This document shows positions 7,832 to 15,150 of a stretch of DNA of 64,000 bases, piece after piece. The stretch covers positions 43,269-107,268 of the forward strand of contig NZ_RFSK01000014.1 in NCBI RefSeq assembly GCF_009923995.1, written 5' to 3'. The translations under genes and the position numbers were made by a program. Origin of the DNA: Janthinobacterium sp. (lineage in GTDB: Bacteria; Pseudomonadota; Gammaproteobacteria; Burkholderiales; Burkholderiaceae_D). Every line of letters starts with the position of its first letter. Position 1 is the first letter of the stretch. Below the pieces are notes generated by a model, which saw only the letters and a program-made list of their open reading frames with translations, made no database searches and had not been told where the DNA came from.

Positions 7832-8544
7832 AAGAGCGCCCTATTTTGTTCAGCGCCCCGATGGTGCGCGCGCTGCTCGACGGCAGCAAGACGCAGACGC
7901 GGCGGGTCATGAAGCCGCAGCCGGAACCCAGCCCGCACCGCCCAGATGATTACCAGTGGCCTTGCAACGCGTTCCAGTCGATGGTGAGCGTTGCAGATAC
8001 GCGTGCACCTGGCGCCCACGGCATGGCCGGCGACGCGTGTCCACACGGCGGGCATGGTGACGGTCTGCGCGTGCGCGAAACGTTTTTCGCCTACGGCCGC
8101 TGGGTGACGCGCTATAGCGAGAAGAAGCGCCGCGACGAATGGCACTTCATCGACATGACCGCCGAATGCCACCGCGCATACCAGTACGACGTCGAATCCC
8201 CGGACGTGCCGCTGGCGGCCAGGCGCGGCAGCGCACTACCCGGCTGGTACAAGCGCCCCTCTATCTTCATGCCTCGCGCTGCCAGCCGCATCCTGCTGGA
8301 GATCGTGTCGGTGCGCGTCGAGCGCCTGCAGGACATCAGCGATGCCGACATTGTTGCCGAAGGCATCGATATGGAAGCGCTGGCGGAATCGCAGGAGCGC
8401 TACGACGCGATTGCCAAGGATGGCAACGCATCCGGCCGGGCTACGCTGCGCACGACCTGGCGCGAGCTGTGGGAATCGACCGGCGGCGACTGGGAAGCCA
8501 ATCCGTGGTGCTGGGCAATCACCTTCAAGCGGGTGATGCCATGA
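7828..8544 (+). CDS. ASCH/YqfB-like phage protein (often labelled morphogenetic protein)
   Basis: The 238-residue protein starts KERPILFSAPMVRALLDGSKTQTRRV, the signature of an ASCH-like family common beside Gp37/Gp68 genes in proteobacterial phages. Further conserved pieces are LRVRETF, RPSIFMPRAASRILLEIVSV, VERLQDISDADIVAEGI and WEANPWCWAITFKRV. ASCH folds are related to PUA RNA-binding domains, so nucleic-acid binding is plausible but unproven; the morphogenetic label is historical. The start overlaps the DUF5131 stop (ATGA), which supports co-expression of the pair. Confidence 0.75.
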   Translation: MKERPILFSAPMVRALLDGSKTQTRRVMKPQPEPSPHRPDDYQWPCNAFQSMVSVADTRAPGAHGMAGDACPHGGHGDGLRVRETFFAYGRWVTRYSEKKRRDEWHFIDMTAECHRAYQYDVESPDVPLAARRGSALPGWYKRPSIFMPRAASRILLEIVSVRVERLQDISDADIVAEGIDMEALAESQERYDAIAKDGNASGRATLRTTWRELWESTGGDWEANPWCWAITFKRVMP

Positions 8545-9152
8545 AGCTCCTAAAGGCGTACCAGGTCAGCGATGGCGACGATACGACCGTGATTCGCTAC
8601 GCCACCAGCAGCGCGGCGGCGCGCCGCGAAGGCGGCAACGAAATAGGCTGTGAGTGGGATGGGGTCGATTCGTGCGTGCGCAAACCGGAATACGACCAGT
8701 ATGCGCCTGGCCCTGTGCCGGCCCGGGCGCTGATCGAGGCCGGGTGGCAGTTCGAATGCCGCCGCCACGGCTGCGGCAACTGGGCAAATCGGGACACGGA
8801 AGAATTGACGTTCAGCGCTGCCGGCGATCCGTATTGCTGCGAAGCCTGTATGGCACGCTACTTCGCCCGGCAGCGCGCGAATGCCGCGGCGCGTGCGGCG
8901 CTGCAGGAACTGGTCGAGGCCAAGCTGCCAGGCTGCCAACTGACCGAGGTGTACGTCTACGGCTGGCAACTGGAGCCAGGATATGGAGGCGGCATGCGGG
9001 CTTATGCCGACTTCAGTTTTCCAGGTGGTTGCTGGCCAGGGCGGTTTGTGTTCGGCGAAGAAGGCTTCCGGGTGCACGGCGACGACTTGCCTGCCTTCCG
9101 GGCGCTGTATCCGCCGCCTGCCGACGAAACTGAAGCCACGGAGGCAATGTGA
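8541..9152 (+). CDS. Phage protein with a Cys-rich zinc-ribbon-like centre
   Basis: This 203-residue protein is unrecognised as a whole. Its middle (about residues 74-114) holds FECRRHGCGNW and DPYCCEACMARY, giving pairs C..C and CxxC that could bind zinc, followed by a basic helix RQRANAAARAALQELVEAK. The C-terminal half is aromatic and Gly-rich (YGWQLEPGYGGGMRAYADFSF). ATG 8541 overlaps the ASCH gene stop, and its TGA overlaps the next GTG start. Confidence 0.55.
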   Translation: MKLLKAYQVSDGDDTTVIRYATSSAAARREGGNEIGCEWDGVDSCVRKPEYDQYAPGPVPARALIEAGWQFECRRHGCGNWANRDTEELTFSAAGDPYCCEACMARYFARQRANAAARAALQELVEAKLPGCQLTEVYVYGWQLEPGYGGGMRAYADFSFPGGCWPGRFVFGEEGFRVHGDDLPAFRALYPPPADETEATEAM

Positions 9153-9271
9153 CCGACAACGACGAAGTGCCGAACAGCGAGCGCAGCCCGGGCGCCGCAC
9201 GCGTGGCGGCGGCCCTGATCCTGATTTACGTGGCAGCCACCCTGGCGGGCGTCCTGGCCGCGACAACCTGA
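9149..9271 (+). CDS. 40-residue single-pass membrane peptide
   Basis: A short frame starts at GTG 9149, preceded by GGAGGCAAT and overlapping the upstream stop, and ends at TGA 9269-9271. The product has a charged N-terminus and one hydrophobic helix (VAAALILIYVAATLAGVLAA) reaching the C-terminus, so it would insert in the inner membrane. The strong ribosome site makes it likely to be translated. Its function is unknown. Confidence 0.5.
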   Translation: MTDNDEVPNSERSPGAARVAAALILIYVAATLAGVLAATT

Positions 9272-9280
9272 AAGGAAAGT

Positions 9281-9607
9281 ATGAGCAAGCTTATTGAATG
9301 GGCGCCAGTCGTGCGCGATGCCGAGGGATGGTATAGGCATCCAGATATGCCAGAGTTCGATGAAGATCATGAGGCGGAGTATCTCGCATGGCTTACTGCC
9401 CAGGGCCTGGACACTGCCTACGCCACCCTTGAAGCCGAACATGATACGCATCCGGCCCATATTGTTTACTTCGACCAGGCTGGAACGGACGTCTCCGACT
9501 GGCATCCGGAGGAACCGGCCGGTGATGGCTGGTTCACGCTGTCTATTCACGACTCCGAAGATGGCCCGTACTGGGTATGGGCCCGCCGCCCGGCGACGGC
9601 AGCATGA
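9281..9607 (+). CDS. Acidic phage protein, unknown
   Basis: The 108-residue acidic protein has many Trp and Tyr residues (WAPVVRDAEGWYRHPDMPEF, DWHPEEPAGDGWF, GPYWVWARRP). The pattern resembles small phage proteins that accompany NTPase or methylase genes, but I do not recognise the family. AAAGGAAAGT precedes ATG 9281. The next gene begins at the ATGA overlap at 9604. Confidence 0.55.
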   Translation: MSKLIEWAPVVRDAEGWYRHPDMPEFDEDHEAEYLAWLTAQGLDTAYATLEAEHDTHPAHIVYFDQAGTDVSDWHPEEPAGDGWFTLSIHDSEDGPYWVWARRPATAA

Positions 9608-9837
9608 GCGCCCGCAAGCCGGCGCCGGCCGAAACGCCACGCGAGCTGGCCGACCAGCACGACTTGCGCATTCACCGCGCGAAGCAGCTGGCCAGGCAAG
9701 TGAGCTACCAAGGCCTGAATTGCTTTATCGCCGGATTCTGCTGGCACAAGGGCGATGCCGAAATGACCGTGTACATCGAGGGATTGGCAGAGCCTGTCGA
9801 GCCATCCGAAATAACCATACTGGAGCAACCGCAATGA
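9604..9837 (+). CDS. Small phage protein, unknown
   Basis: This 77-residue protein starts at ATG 9604 inside the stop of the preceding gene and overlaps the next ATG by four bases. Its N-terminal half is helical and basic (TPRELADQHDLRIHRAKQLAR); the C-terminal half is acidic. No family or membrane segment is recognised. Confidence 0.5.
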   Translation: MSARKPAPAETPRELADQHDLRIHRAKQLARQVSYQGLNCFIAGFCWHKGDAEMTVYIEGLAEPVEPSEITILEQPQ

Positions 9838-11045
9838 TCGACCTCTTAGACCTTGTCCGCAGCATTGCCGCCGCTGCGGCGCGCGCGGCAGAAAACAAGC
9901 ACTACCCCTCCCCCTGCAGCCAAGGCTCGCCACTGCTGGCCAGCGTGCGCCAGGCTTGCGTAGAGCGCGGCTATACCGGCGATGGCCTGGCCTTGCTGGG
10001 CGTGACTGCCGACGCAGCGCCCGCCGATTCCTTCCAGAGCCGCGTGCAGCCCTGGATGATGGCGTGTTTCGGCGCTGAAATCGCGGCCGACGGCGCTGAG
10101 CGCAATCACCGCTTCTTGGAAGAATCGCTGGAACTGGTGCAGGCGTGCGGCTGCACGGCCAGCGAGGCGCAGCAGCTGGTCGACTATGTGTACGGCCGCC
10201 CAATCGGCGAGCGCGCGCAGGAAGTCGGTGGCGTCATGGTCACGCTGGCCGCCCTGTGCTTGGCCCAGGGCCTGGACATGCATGCGGCCGGCGAGATTGA
10301 GCTGGCCAGGATCTGGACCAAGGTCGAGGCTATCCGTGCGAAGCAGGCGGCAAAGCCAAAGCACTCACCGCTGCCGGCGGCCGTACCTCAGCCGATCATC
10401 GGGCGGCTGATGGATCAAATGTCGGCGCTACCTGTCCTACGGGGCTTGAATGAGCCGGGCGCGCTGCTGCGCAACAGCGACGTGTTCCACGTGCTGGTTG
10501 CTGCTGGCCGCGAGCAAGCCGGCATCGCAGCCGCCCCTGCTCCGCGGCCTGCCGCCAAGGATACGTGCGCCGAAATGCGCGGCCTGTGCAGCGCCTGCGG
10601 CGGCACGGGCGACGTGCACGGGCTGGACGGCGAGTGGCGCGGCCAATGCACTTGCGTTCACGCGTGGCAACAGCGTGCCGAGAAAGCCGAAGCTCGCGTG
10701 AAGGAGGTGGAGGCAAGCAAACGCCAGGTACTTCAAGCCGAAGGCGGGCACCCGGCGCCATGCGCGCGCGATTGCGAGGCGCCCTCATTCGCGAACCAGG
10801 TGCGGGAGCGTGATGCACGGATTGCGCAGCTGGAGGCCCAGCTCGTTCGTCGCCGCGCCCCGCTCTCACCCGAAATGCAGCAAGCCATCGTCGCCGCGCG
10901 CGCCGCTGGCCAGACAATCGCGGCGGCGCCGGGCGGCCTGGTCTTCTTGAATAACGGCGCCGAGCCGGGCAGCGGCGAGCTGGATTGCCCGGCGTGCGGT
11001 GGTAGCGGGCATGCCGGCGACTTGCAGGCCGGGAGCACGTCATGA
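9834..11045 (+). CDS. MazG-like NTP-pyrophosphohydrolase domain fused to zinc-ribbon region
   Basis: The 403-residue protein has a MazG-like all-alpha domain at about residues 65-165: WMMACFGAEIAADGAERNHRF, EESLELVQACG, then RAQEVGGVMVTLAALC and IWTKVEAIRAKQ. The acidic EExxE-type pair and the later E/D fit an all-alpha NTP pyrophosphatase. The C-terminal half carries two DnaJ-like Cys clusters (CSACGGTGDVHG...CTC and CPACGGSGHAGD) separated by a coiled coil. Phages use such enzymes to reshape nucleotide pools or host alarmone signals. The fusion of zinc modules is known in phage proteins of this type; the exact substrate is unknown. Confidence 0.7.
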   Translation: MIDLLDLVRSIAAAAARAAENKHYPSPCSQGSPLLASVRQACVERGYTGDGLALLGVTADAAPADSFQSRVQPWMMACFGAEIAADGAERNHRFLEESLELVQACGCTASEAQQLVDYVYGRPIGERAQEVGGVMVTLAALCLAQGLDMHAAGEIELARIWTKVEAIRAKQAAKPKHSPLPAAVPQPIIGRLMDQMSALPVLRGLNEPGALLRNSDVFHVLVAAGREQAGIAAAPAPRPAAKDTCAEMRGLCSACGGTGDVHGLDGEWRGQCTCVHAWQQRAEKAEARVKEVEASKRQVLQAEGGHPAPCARDCEAPSFANQVRERDARIAQLEAQLVRRRAPLSPEMQQAIVAARAAGQTIAAAPGGLVFLNNGAEPGSGELDCPACGGSGHAGDLQAGSTS

Positions 11046-11344
11046 ACATGAGCGAGCACGACGTGGTGGCCAGGATGGTTGCCGCAATCGAGCGTGCGCA
11101 CCAGCCCCTTACCTGGGTGAAGCTGGAGCGTTACGTCGAAATATCAGGTGATTCCGTCGATTCCGTGCAGGCCCGCCGCAAGGCTGGCAAATGGCTCGAC
11201 GGCAATCAATGCAAAATTGTGGATGGCCGGCTGTGGATCAACCTGCCGGCAGTAGAAGAATGGGTAGCAAAATGGGAACAAGCAAGTCCAGCCCTCCAGG
11301 CGTCGAACTCCGGTCGGGCGTCCAAAGCGAATCGATCCGCATAA
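11042..11344 (+). CDS. Excisionase-like DNA-binding protein
   Basis: This 100-residue protein is a small winged-helix candidate directly upstream of the integrase gene. The segment WVKLERYVEISGDSVDSVQA followed by RRKAGKWLDG, then a strand VDGRLWINLPAVEEWV, fits the layout of phage excisionases: helix-turn-helix, wing, tryptophan-rich end. It overlaps the previous stop (ATGA) and its last 85 bases overlap the integrase start. An excisionase steers the integrase toward excision by bending attachment-site DNA. The assignment rests on pattern and position. Confidence 0.65.
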   Translation: MNMSEHDVVARMVAAIERAHQPLTWVKLERYVEISGDSVDSVQARRKAGKWLDGNQCKIVDGRLWINLPAVEEWVAKWEQASPALQASNSGRASKANRSA

Positions 11345-12459
11345 AATTCATGTACCGGGGCACCGAGTGCCGGGAAACGCTGAAGCTCGCGCACAGCAAG
11401 GCAAACATCAAATACGCCGAGCGCCTGCGCGGCGAGATCCTGAATGCGATCGCGCTGGGCAATTTCAGCTATGCCAAGTACTTCCCCGAGTCGACGCAGT
11501 TGAAGAAGTTCGGATTGCAGCCTCGGGGCAAGGATGTAACCGTTGGCGACCTGCTTAAACAGCAGTTCGAGATCTATGAGCGCATCCTCGCACCCAGCAC
11601 GTTGAAAAGCTACAAGCGCGTGCTCAACAAAATTCTGTTGGAGCAATGGGGCGACACCCTGCTCACCGAGCTTACGCCGGCCGCGCTGCGCACGTGGATT
11701 GTCGATCTTTCGCTGAAGGCCACCTCGGTCCGTCAAATTCTCATCCCCCTGCGCGGTGCGCTGGAGCTTGCGATAAACGACGACATGATCGACAGCAATC
11801 CGCTGGACCGGGTGAAATTGCAAAAAACATTAGACCGCGACGCGTACAAGGCGGAATACGAGGTGGATCCGTTTTCCGCGCAAGAGATTGCGGCCATCCT
11901 TGGGGCGGCTCAGGGTCAGGCCAGGAACGTCTTTCAGTTTGCCTTCTATACAGGCATGCGCCCCAGCGAATACATCGCGCTTCGCTGGGAATCGATCGAT
12001 TGGGCCGGCTTCAAAGCAAAGGTTGAGCGTTCGCGCGTGATGGGGGAATCCCGAGAGGAGCTGAAGACGCGCGCTGGCCGCCGCTTGGTCGACCTGCGGC
12101 GTGGTGCCGTCGAGGCGCTGGTTGCGCAGAAACAACATAGCTTCCTCGCTGGCGGGCTGGTGTTCTTTGATCCGGCCACTGGCCAGGGCTGGGACAACAC
12201 GCAGCGCCTGAGCCTCTTCTGGGCGGCTATGATCAAGAAGGCCCAGGTCCGCTACCGAAATCCGTATCAAACAAGGCACACCTTCGCGTCGACGCTGCTA
12301 TCGACGGGCGCCAACGCGATGTACGTGGCAAAGCAAATGGGGCATACCGATACGACTATGATAACCCGAACGTATGGCCGCTGGGTTGAGCAGGAAGGTG
12401 GCGTGTTACCTGATCAGTATTGCAAAATGACTGATGGGCTAAAGGCAGGGGTTGCCTAG
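11260..12459 (+). CDS. int: Tyrosine-type phage integrase
   Basis: The protein has an N-terminal arm-binding domain (SIRIKFMYRGTECRETLKLA), a core-binding domain (VGDLLKQQFEIYERILAPST) and a catalytic domain. Visible catalytic residues are Arg234 (YTGMRPSEYIALRW), Arg339 in PYQTRHTFAS with Tyr in place of the usual His of HxxR, His in QMGHTDT, and nucleophile Tyr372 in TRTYGRWV. ATG 11260 or 11272 could be the start; both lie inside the excisionase gene and neither has a strong ribosome site. As the last prophage gene it marks the right junction. About 399 residues, normal for the family. Confidence 0.93.
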   Translation: MGSKMGTSKSSPPGVELRSGVQSESIRIKFMYRGTECRETLKLAHSKANIKYAERLRGEILNAIALGNFSYAKYFPESTQLKKFGLQPRGKDVTVGDLLKQQFEIYERILAPSTLKSYKRVLNKILLEQWGDTLLTELTPAALRTWIVDLSLKATSVRQILIPLRGALELAINDDMIDSNPLDRVKLQKTLDRDAYKAEYEVDPFSAQEIAAILGAAQGQARNVFQFAFYTGMRPSEYIALRWESIDWAGFKAKVERSRVMGESREELKTRAGRRLVDLRRGAVEALVAQKQHSFLAGGLVFFDPATGQGWDNTQRLSLFWAAMIKKAQVRYRNPYQTRHTFASTLLSTGANAMYVAKQMGHTDTTMITRTYGRWVEQEGGVLPDQYCKMTDGLKAGVA

Positions 12460-12599
12460 ATTTTCGCCCACGTTTCGCCCATGCTTATTGCGGAATGGCT
12501 GTAACCCGCATGGATGCTCGCTTGCGACGGACAAAAGCAACTTATACAGAAAAAAGCGCCCTCCGTCCTTGCAGCATAGAAAAGATATTTGGAAATAGC

Positions 12600-12628
12600 A
12601 AAAAAATGTCAGGCCAGGAGCGGCTGGC
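12600..12628 (-). terminator. Possible terminator after rnfH
   Basis: Read on the minus strand, the stem GCCAG/CTGGC with a six-base loop is followed after six bases by a run of seven T. It lies 24 bases past the rnfH stop codon. The stem is short and the gap to the T-run is longer than ideal. A larger overlapping GC hairpin (GGCGG/CCGCC) at 12,626-12,645 could contribute. This stretch also lies within the expected phage junction. Confidence 0.4.
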
Positions 12629-12651
12629 GGGGCGTTGCCGCCCTGCTCCGC

Positions 12652-12948
12652 CTAGGCCTTGGCGGGCCTGTTGCCCGCGCGGCGGCGGCGCGCCTCTTTC
12701 GGGTCCGCCTGCAGGGGGCGGTACACCTCGATGCGGTCCTGCGCGCGCAAGACCGTGTCGAGCGGTTTGCGCTTGCCATAGATGCCGACCAGATTCACGG
12801 CCAGGTCGATGCCGGGCACTTCCTGCAGCAGACCGCTCTGCTCGAGCGCCTGCTGGATAGTCGTGCCCGCAGGCACCGTCAGGGCACGCAGGAAGCTGCT
12901 ATCGGGCAAGGCGTGGCAGACCTGCACCTGGATGCTGGCGTCAGCCAT
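12652..12948 (-). CDS. rnfH: RnfH family ubiquitin-like protein
   Basis: This 98-residue member of the RnfH family (beta-grasp, ubiquitin/ThiS-like fold) shows QVQVCHALPDSSFLRALTVP, AGTTIQQALEQSGLL, VNLVGIYGKRKPLDTVLRAQ and DRIEVYRPLQADPKEARRRR. The biochemical role is not established; the gene nearly always follows ratA in beta- and gammaproteobacteria. The start overlaps the ratA stop by eight bases, so the two form one operon. The C-terminal tail is basic. Confidence 0.93.
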   Translation of the reverse strand: MADASIQVQVCHALPDSSFLRALTVPAGTTIQQALEQSGLLQEVPGIDLAVNLVGIYGKRKPLDTVLRAQDRIEVYRPLQADPKEARRRRAGNRPAKA

Positions 12949-13372
12949 ACACGGTCTCCGCGCGCTTGCAGAAGGAATCGACCATGCTGTTGGCGATCAT
13001 GCCGAAGACGGGGCCGATGATCTGTTCCAGCACGCGGCTGGAAAACTCGTAATGCAGGTCCAGTTCGATCTTGCAGGCATCCTCGCGCAGGGCCTTGAAA
13101 GTCCACACGCCATCGAGGGTCTTGAAAGGACCGTCCACCAGCTTCATCTTGATGGCGCTGAAAGGCGTGTTCTTGTTGGACGTGGTGAAGCTTTGGCGCA
13201 CGCCGTGGTACTGTATGCCCACGCTGGCGACGACCGTGTTCTCGCCCCGCTCGCGTATCTCGACCGCACCGCACCAGGGCAGGAATTTGGGATAATCCTC
13301 CACCGCCGCCACCAGCGCGAACATTTGTTCGGCGCTGTAGCCGAGAAAAACTGATTTATGTACTACTGCCAT
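12941..13372 (-). CDS. ratA: RatA-type START-domain protein (ribosome-association toxin family)
   Basis: The 143-residue protein is a polyketide-cyclase/START-fold member: MAVVHKSVFLGYSAEQMFAL, VEDYPKFLPWC, VDGPFKTLDGVWTFKAL, CKIELDLHYEFSSRVL and MVDSFCKRAETVYG. E. coli RatA binds 50S subunits and blocks 70S formation; a coenzyme-Q-binding role (Coq10-like) is also proposed for the family. The start at 13372 gives the standard N-terminus; the frame is open further upstream without homology. It diverges from smpB with 93 bases between starts, an arrangement seen widely. Confidence 0.93.
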   Translation of the reverse strand: MAVVHKSVFLGYSAEQMFALVAAVEDYPKFLPWCGAVEIRERGENTVVASVGIQYHGVRQSFTTSNKNTPFSAIKMKLVDGPFKTLDGVWTFKALREDACKIELDLHYEFSSRVLEQIIGPVFGMIANSMVDSFCKRAETVYG

Positions 13373-13465
13373 TGAAGAACCATTTGCTATGATGTTGGAT
13401 ACATTTGATTTTATCGCGCTTGCGCGAGACAGTAGTTTAACCGACCCGCGCACATTTACCATCTC

Positions 13466-13915
13466 ATGACCATAGCAGACAACAGAAAAGCATTCCACGA
13501 CTACTTTATCGAGGATCGCTACGAAGCGGGTATCGCCCTGGAAGGCTGGGAAGTCAAAGCCATCCGTGACGCCCGCGTGCAAATCAAGGAAGCCTACGTC
13601 GTCGTCCGCGGCGACGAGCTATTCCTGTTCGGCGCGCACATCAGCGCCTTGCCGACCGCCTCCACGCATATCCACCCGGAAGCCGTGCGCACGCGCAAGC
13701 TGCTGCTGCACCGCGCGGAAATCGACAAACTGATCGGCAAGGTGGAACGTTCCGGCTATACCCTGGTGCCGCTCAACCTGCATTTCAAGGGCGGCCGCGT
13801 GAAATGCGAGATCGGCCTGGCAAAAGGCAAGAAGCAGCACGACAAGCGGGCCGCCGAACGCGACCGCGATGGCGCGCGCGAAGTACAGGCGGCAATGAAG
13901 ACGCACCGCCGCTGA
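13466..13915 (+). CDS. smpB: SsrA-binding protein SmpB
   Basis: SmpB escorts tmRNA to stalled ribosomes for trans-translation. The 149-residue sequence has the diagnostic segments [64 protein letters not shown] and the basic tail [16 protein letters not shown] that enters the decoding site. Length is typical. A terminator hairpin follows at 13,949. The ssrA gene itself is not in the window. Confidence 0.97.
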   Translation: MTIADNRKAFHDYFIEDRYEAGIALEGWEVKAIRDARVQIKEAYVVVRGDELFLFGAHISALPTASTHIHPEAVRTRKLLLHRAEIDKLIGKVERSGYTLVPLNLHFKGGRVKCEIGLAKGKKQHDKRAAERDRDGAREVQAAMKTHRR

Positions 13916-13948
13916 TACGGCAAGGCATCTCGCGACAATACCAACAGG

Positions 13949-13974
13949 CCCGGCTATATGCCGGGTTTTCTTTT
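13949..13974 (+). terminator. Rho-independent terminator after smpB
   Basis: A CCCGGC/GCCGGG stem with a TATAT loop is followed by TTTTCTTTT, 33 bases past the smpB stop. This is a standard intrinsic terminator. Confidence 0.85.
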
Positions 13975-14204
13975 GCCAATTACGGCTGGCAGGCGGAAAA
14001 TAAAAACAATGTAATGGGGGCGTAACGGAGGGATGATACAAAAAGGCGGGAGAAGAAATTGGTATTATTAAAAATACCATGAAGATAAGCGGGAAGAAAT
14101 CAGGCCGGCGACGGCGAATAAATGGAAAGTTCCGGATGCTTGCATGCTGCCTTGTATTCCACCTGCACTACCACGCAGGACAAGCATCCGAATGAAGGGG
14201 TAGA

Positions 14205-14513
14205 TTACACCTTCAGCAGATCACGCGACTTGCCCGAATCGGTCCATTCCTTGACCCATTTCGGTTGACGGCCACGGCCAGTCCATTGCTGCGTCGGATC
14301 ATCGGGATTGCGATAACGTACGGCAACAGCGCCGGTTTTAGCGCGGATACCCGTACCAACGAGGTCTTTTACCGAAACGCCGACGCTTTGTGCAATCGCC
14401 AGGATTTGCTCGCGCGCCTTGGACAGGTCGTCCTGTTCGCGTTTTTTCATCTGCTTCTTGATGTCGTCCTGCAGCGTGCGCAGTTCGGACAGGGATAAGC
14501 TGGACAGATCCAT
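14205..14513 (-). CDS. H-NS family nucleoid protein
   Basis: The 102-residue protein has an N-terminal oligomerisation coiled coil (LSLSELRTLQDDIKKQMKKR) and a C-terminal H-NS DNA-binding domain with RYRNPDDPTQQW, TGRGRQPKWVKEW; TGRGRQP is the AT-hook-like loop that reads AT-rich minor grooves. Betaproteobacteria often encode several short H-NS paralogues, so this may not be the main one. It lies close to the prophage but with core genes on both sides. The promoter-side DNA is strongly AT-rich, fitting autoregulation. A 10-bp inverted repeat (14,133-14,142 with 14,181-14,190) lies just past the stop. Confidence 0.93.
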   Translation of the reverse strand: MDLSSLSLSELRTLQDDIKKQMKKREQDDLSKAREQILAIAQSVGVSVKDLVGTGIRAKTGAVAVRYRNPDDPTQQWTGRGRQPKWVKEWTDSGKSRDLLKV

Positions 14514-15150
14514 GATATTTCCTTGTATGAGTTGAAAAATATAACTGAACAGTTAAATTCTATCCAATTGTAACGCGACTGAGGTGATTTTTCTTGAAAT
14601 TTGATTGTTTTTTACAATTCTTTTAGCAAAAAACCTACGTTCCACGGCCATGAGACGATCCCCTTCCCAATTCTGGAGCGGGCACAGCGACAGGATAGTT
14701 AGCATATATTCCCTGCTTGGGTGAATACGATACGGGACGATACACGGCATTTATTTTGCAGCACTTTTTGTTTCATTGCAATTTATAGTAATTGCAAATG
14801 ACAATTCAAAATACAGCCGGGAGCAATACTATCACCGATTACCGATCCTGCACCGGGAAAAGCCCGAGCAGGCAAACGGATATAACTGCATTGCCTGCCC
14901 GGCATGTCCGCAGGCCTCCACTTTAATCGAAAACCGTAATAAGCACTGCACCGCAGCACATAATACGGACAGTGGCTGCAGCATAGCATGAAGAGAATCC
15001 AGCCACGCATGCATTCAAACACCCTGTCGTCCACGGATATTGCCAGGGTACAAATGCAAACCGCCCACCATTTCAGGCGGGCGGCATATCGACAGCGATG
15101 CGGCGAACTTACCAGGGACTTACTATTAATTGACTAGTCAGGCTGGAAAC
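14514..15150. other. 637-base region without a convincing gene
   Basis: The first 130 bases next to the H-NS gene are AT-rich and should hold its promoter. At 14,776-14,797 there is a perfect 8-bp inverted repeat TTGCAATT-6-AATTGCAA. The remaining 300 bases are of mixed composition with short open frames on both strands (up to about 80 codons) that lack ribosome sites and family resemblance. I see no RNA gene. Confidence 0.5.
14776..14797. promoter_or_regulatory. Perfect palindrome, possible operator
   Basis: TTGCAATT, six bases, then AATTGCAA: an 8-bp perfect inverted repeat with half-sites about one and a half turns apart, in an intergenic region. The geometry fits a dimeric helix-turn-helix regulator. 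No adjacent gene starts nearby, so its target is unclear. Confidence 0.3.

Larger units (their letters stand above)
1..12459 (+). mobile_element. Right part of an integrated phage (prophage), left end outside the window
   Basis: The stretch holds a dense run of small plus-strand genes with 1-8 base overlaps. It includes RecT, a YqaJ exonuclease, NinB, a phage-type RdgC fusion, DUF5131, an excisionase-like protein and a terminal tyrosine integrase. Past the integrase the gene style changes at once to conserved chromosomal genes (rnfH, ratA, smpB). No capsid, tail, lysis or repressor gene is visible, so only the recombination and integration arm is present. The right attachment site should lie between about 12,460 and 12,650. 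I could not identify it, because the left end is missing and no tRNA or tmRNA gene sits at the junction. Confidence 0.9.

Noticed and set aside
12460..12651. tmRNA or tRNA attachment target at the prophage end
   Set aside because: No T-arm, acceptor or tag-frame sequence is present in the gap, despite smpB being close by.
14776..14991. 71-codon plus-strand frame with CIACPACPQAS Cys pairs
   Set aside because: No ribosome site, starts inside an AT-rich palindrome and shows no family resemblance; Cys pairs can arise by chance in this composition.
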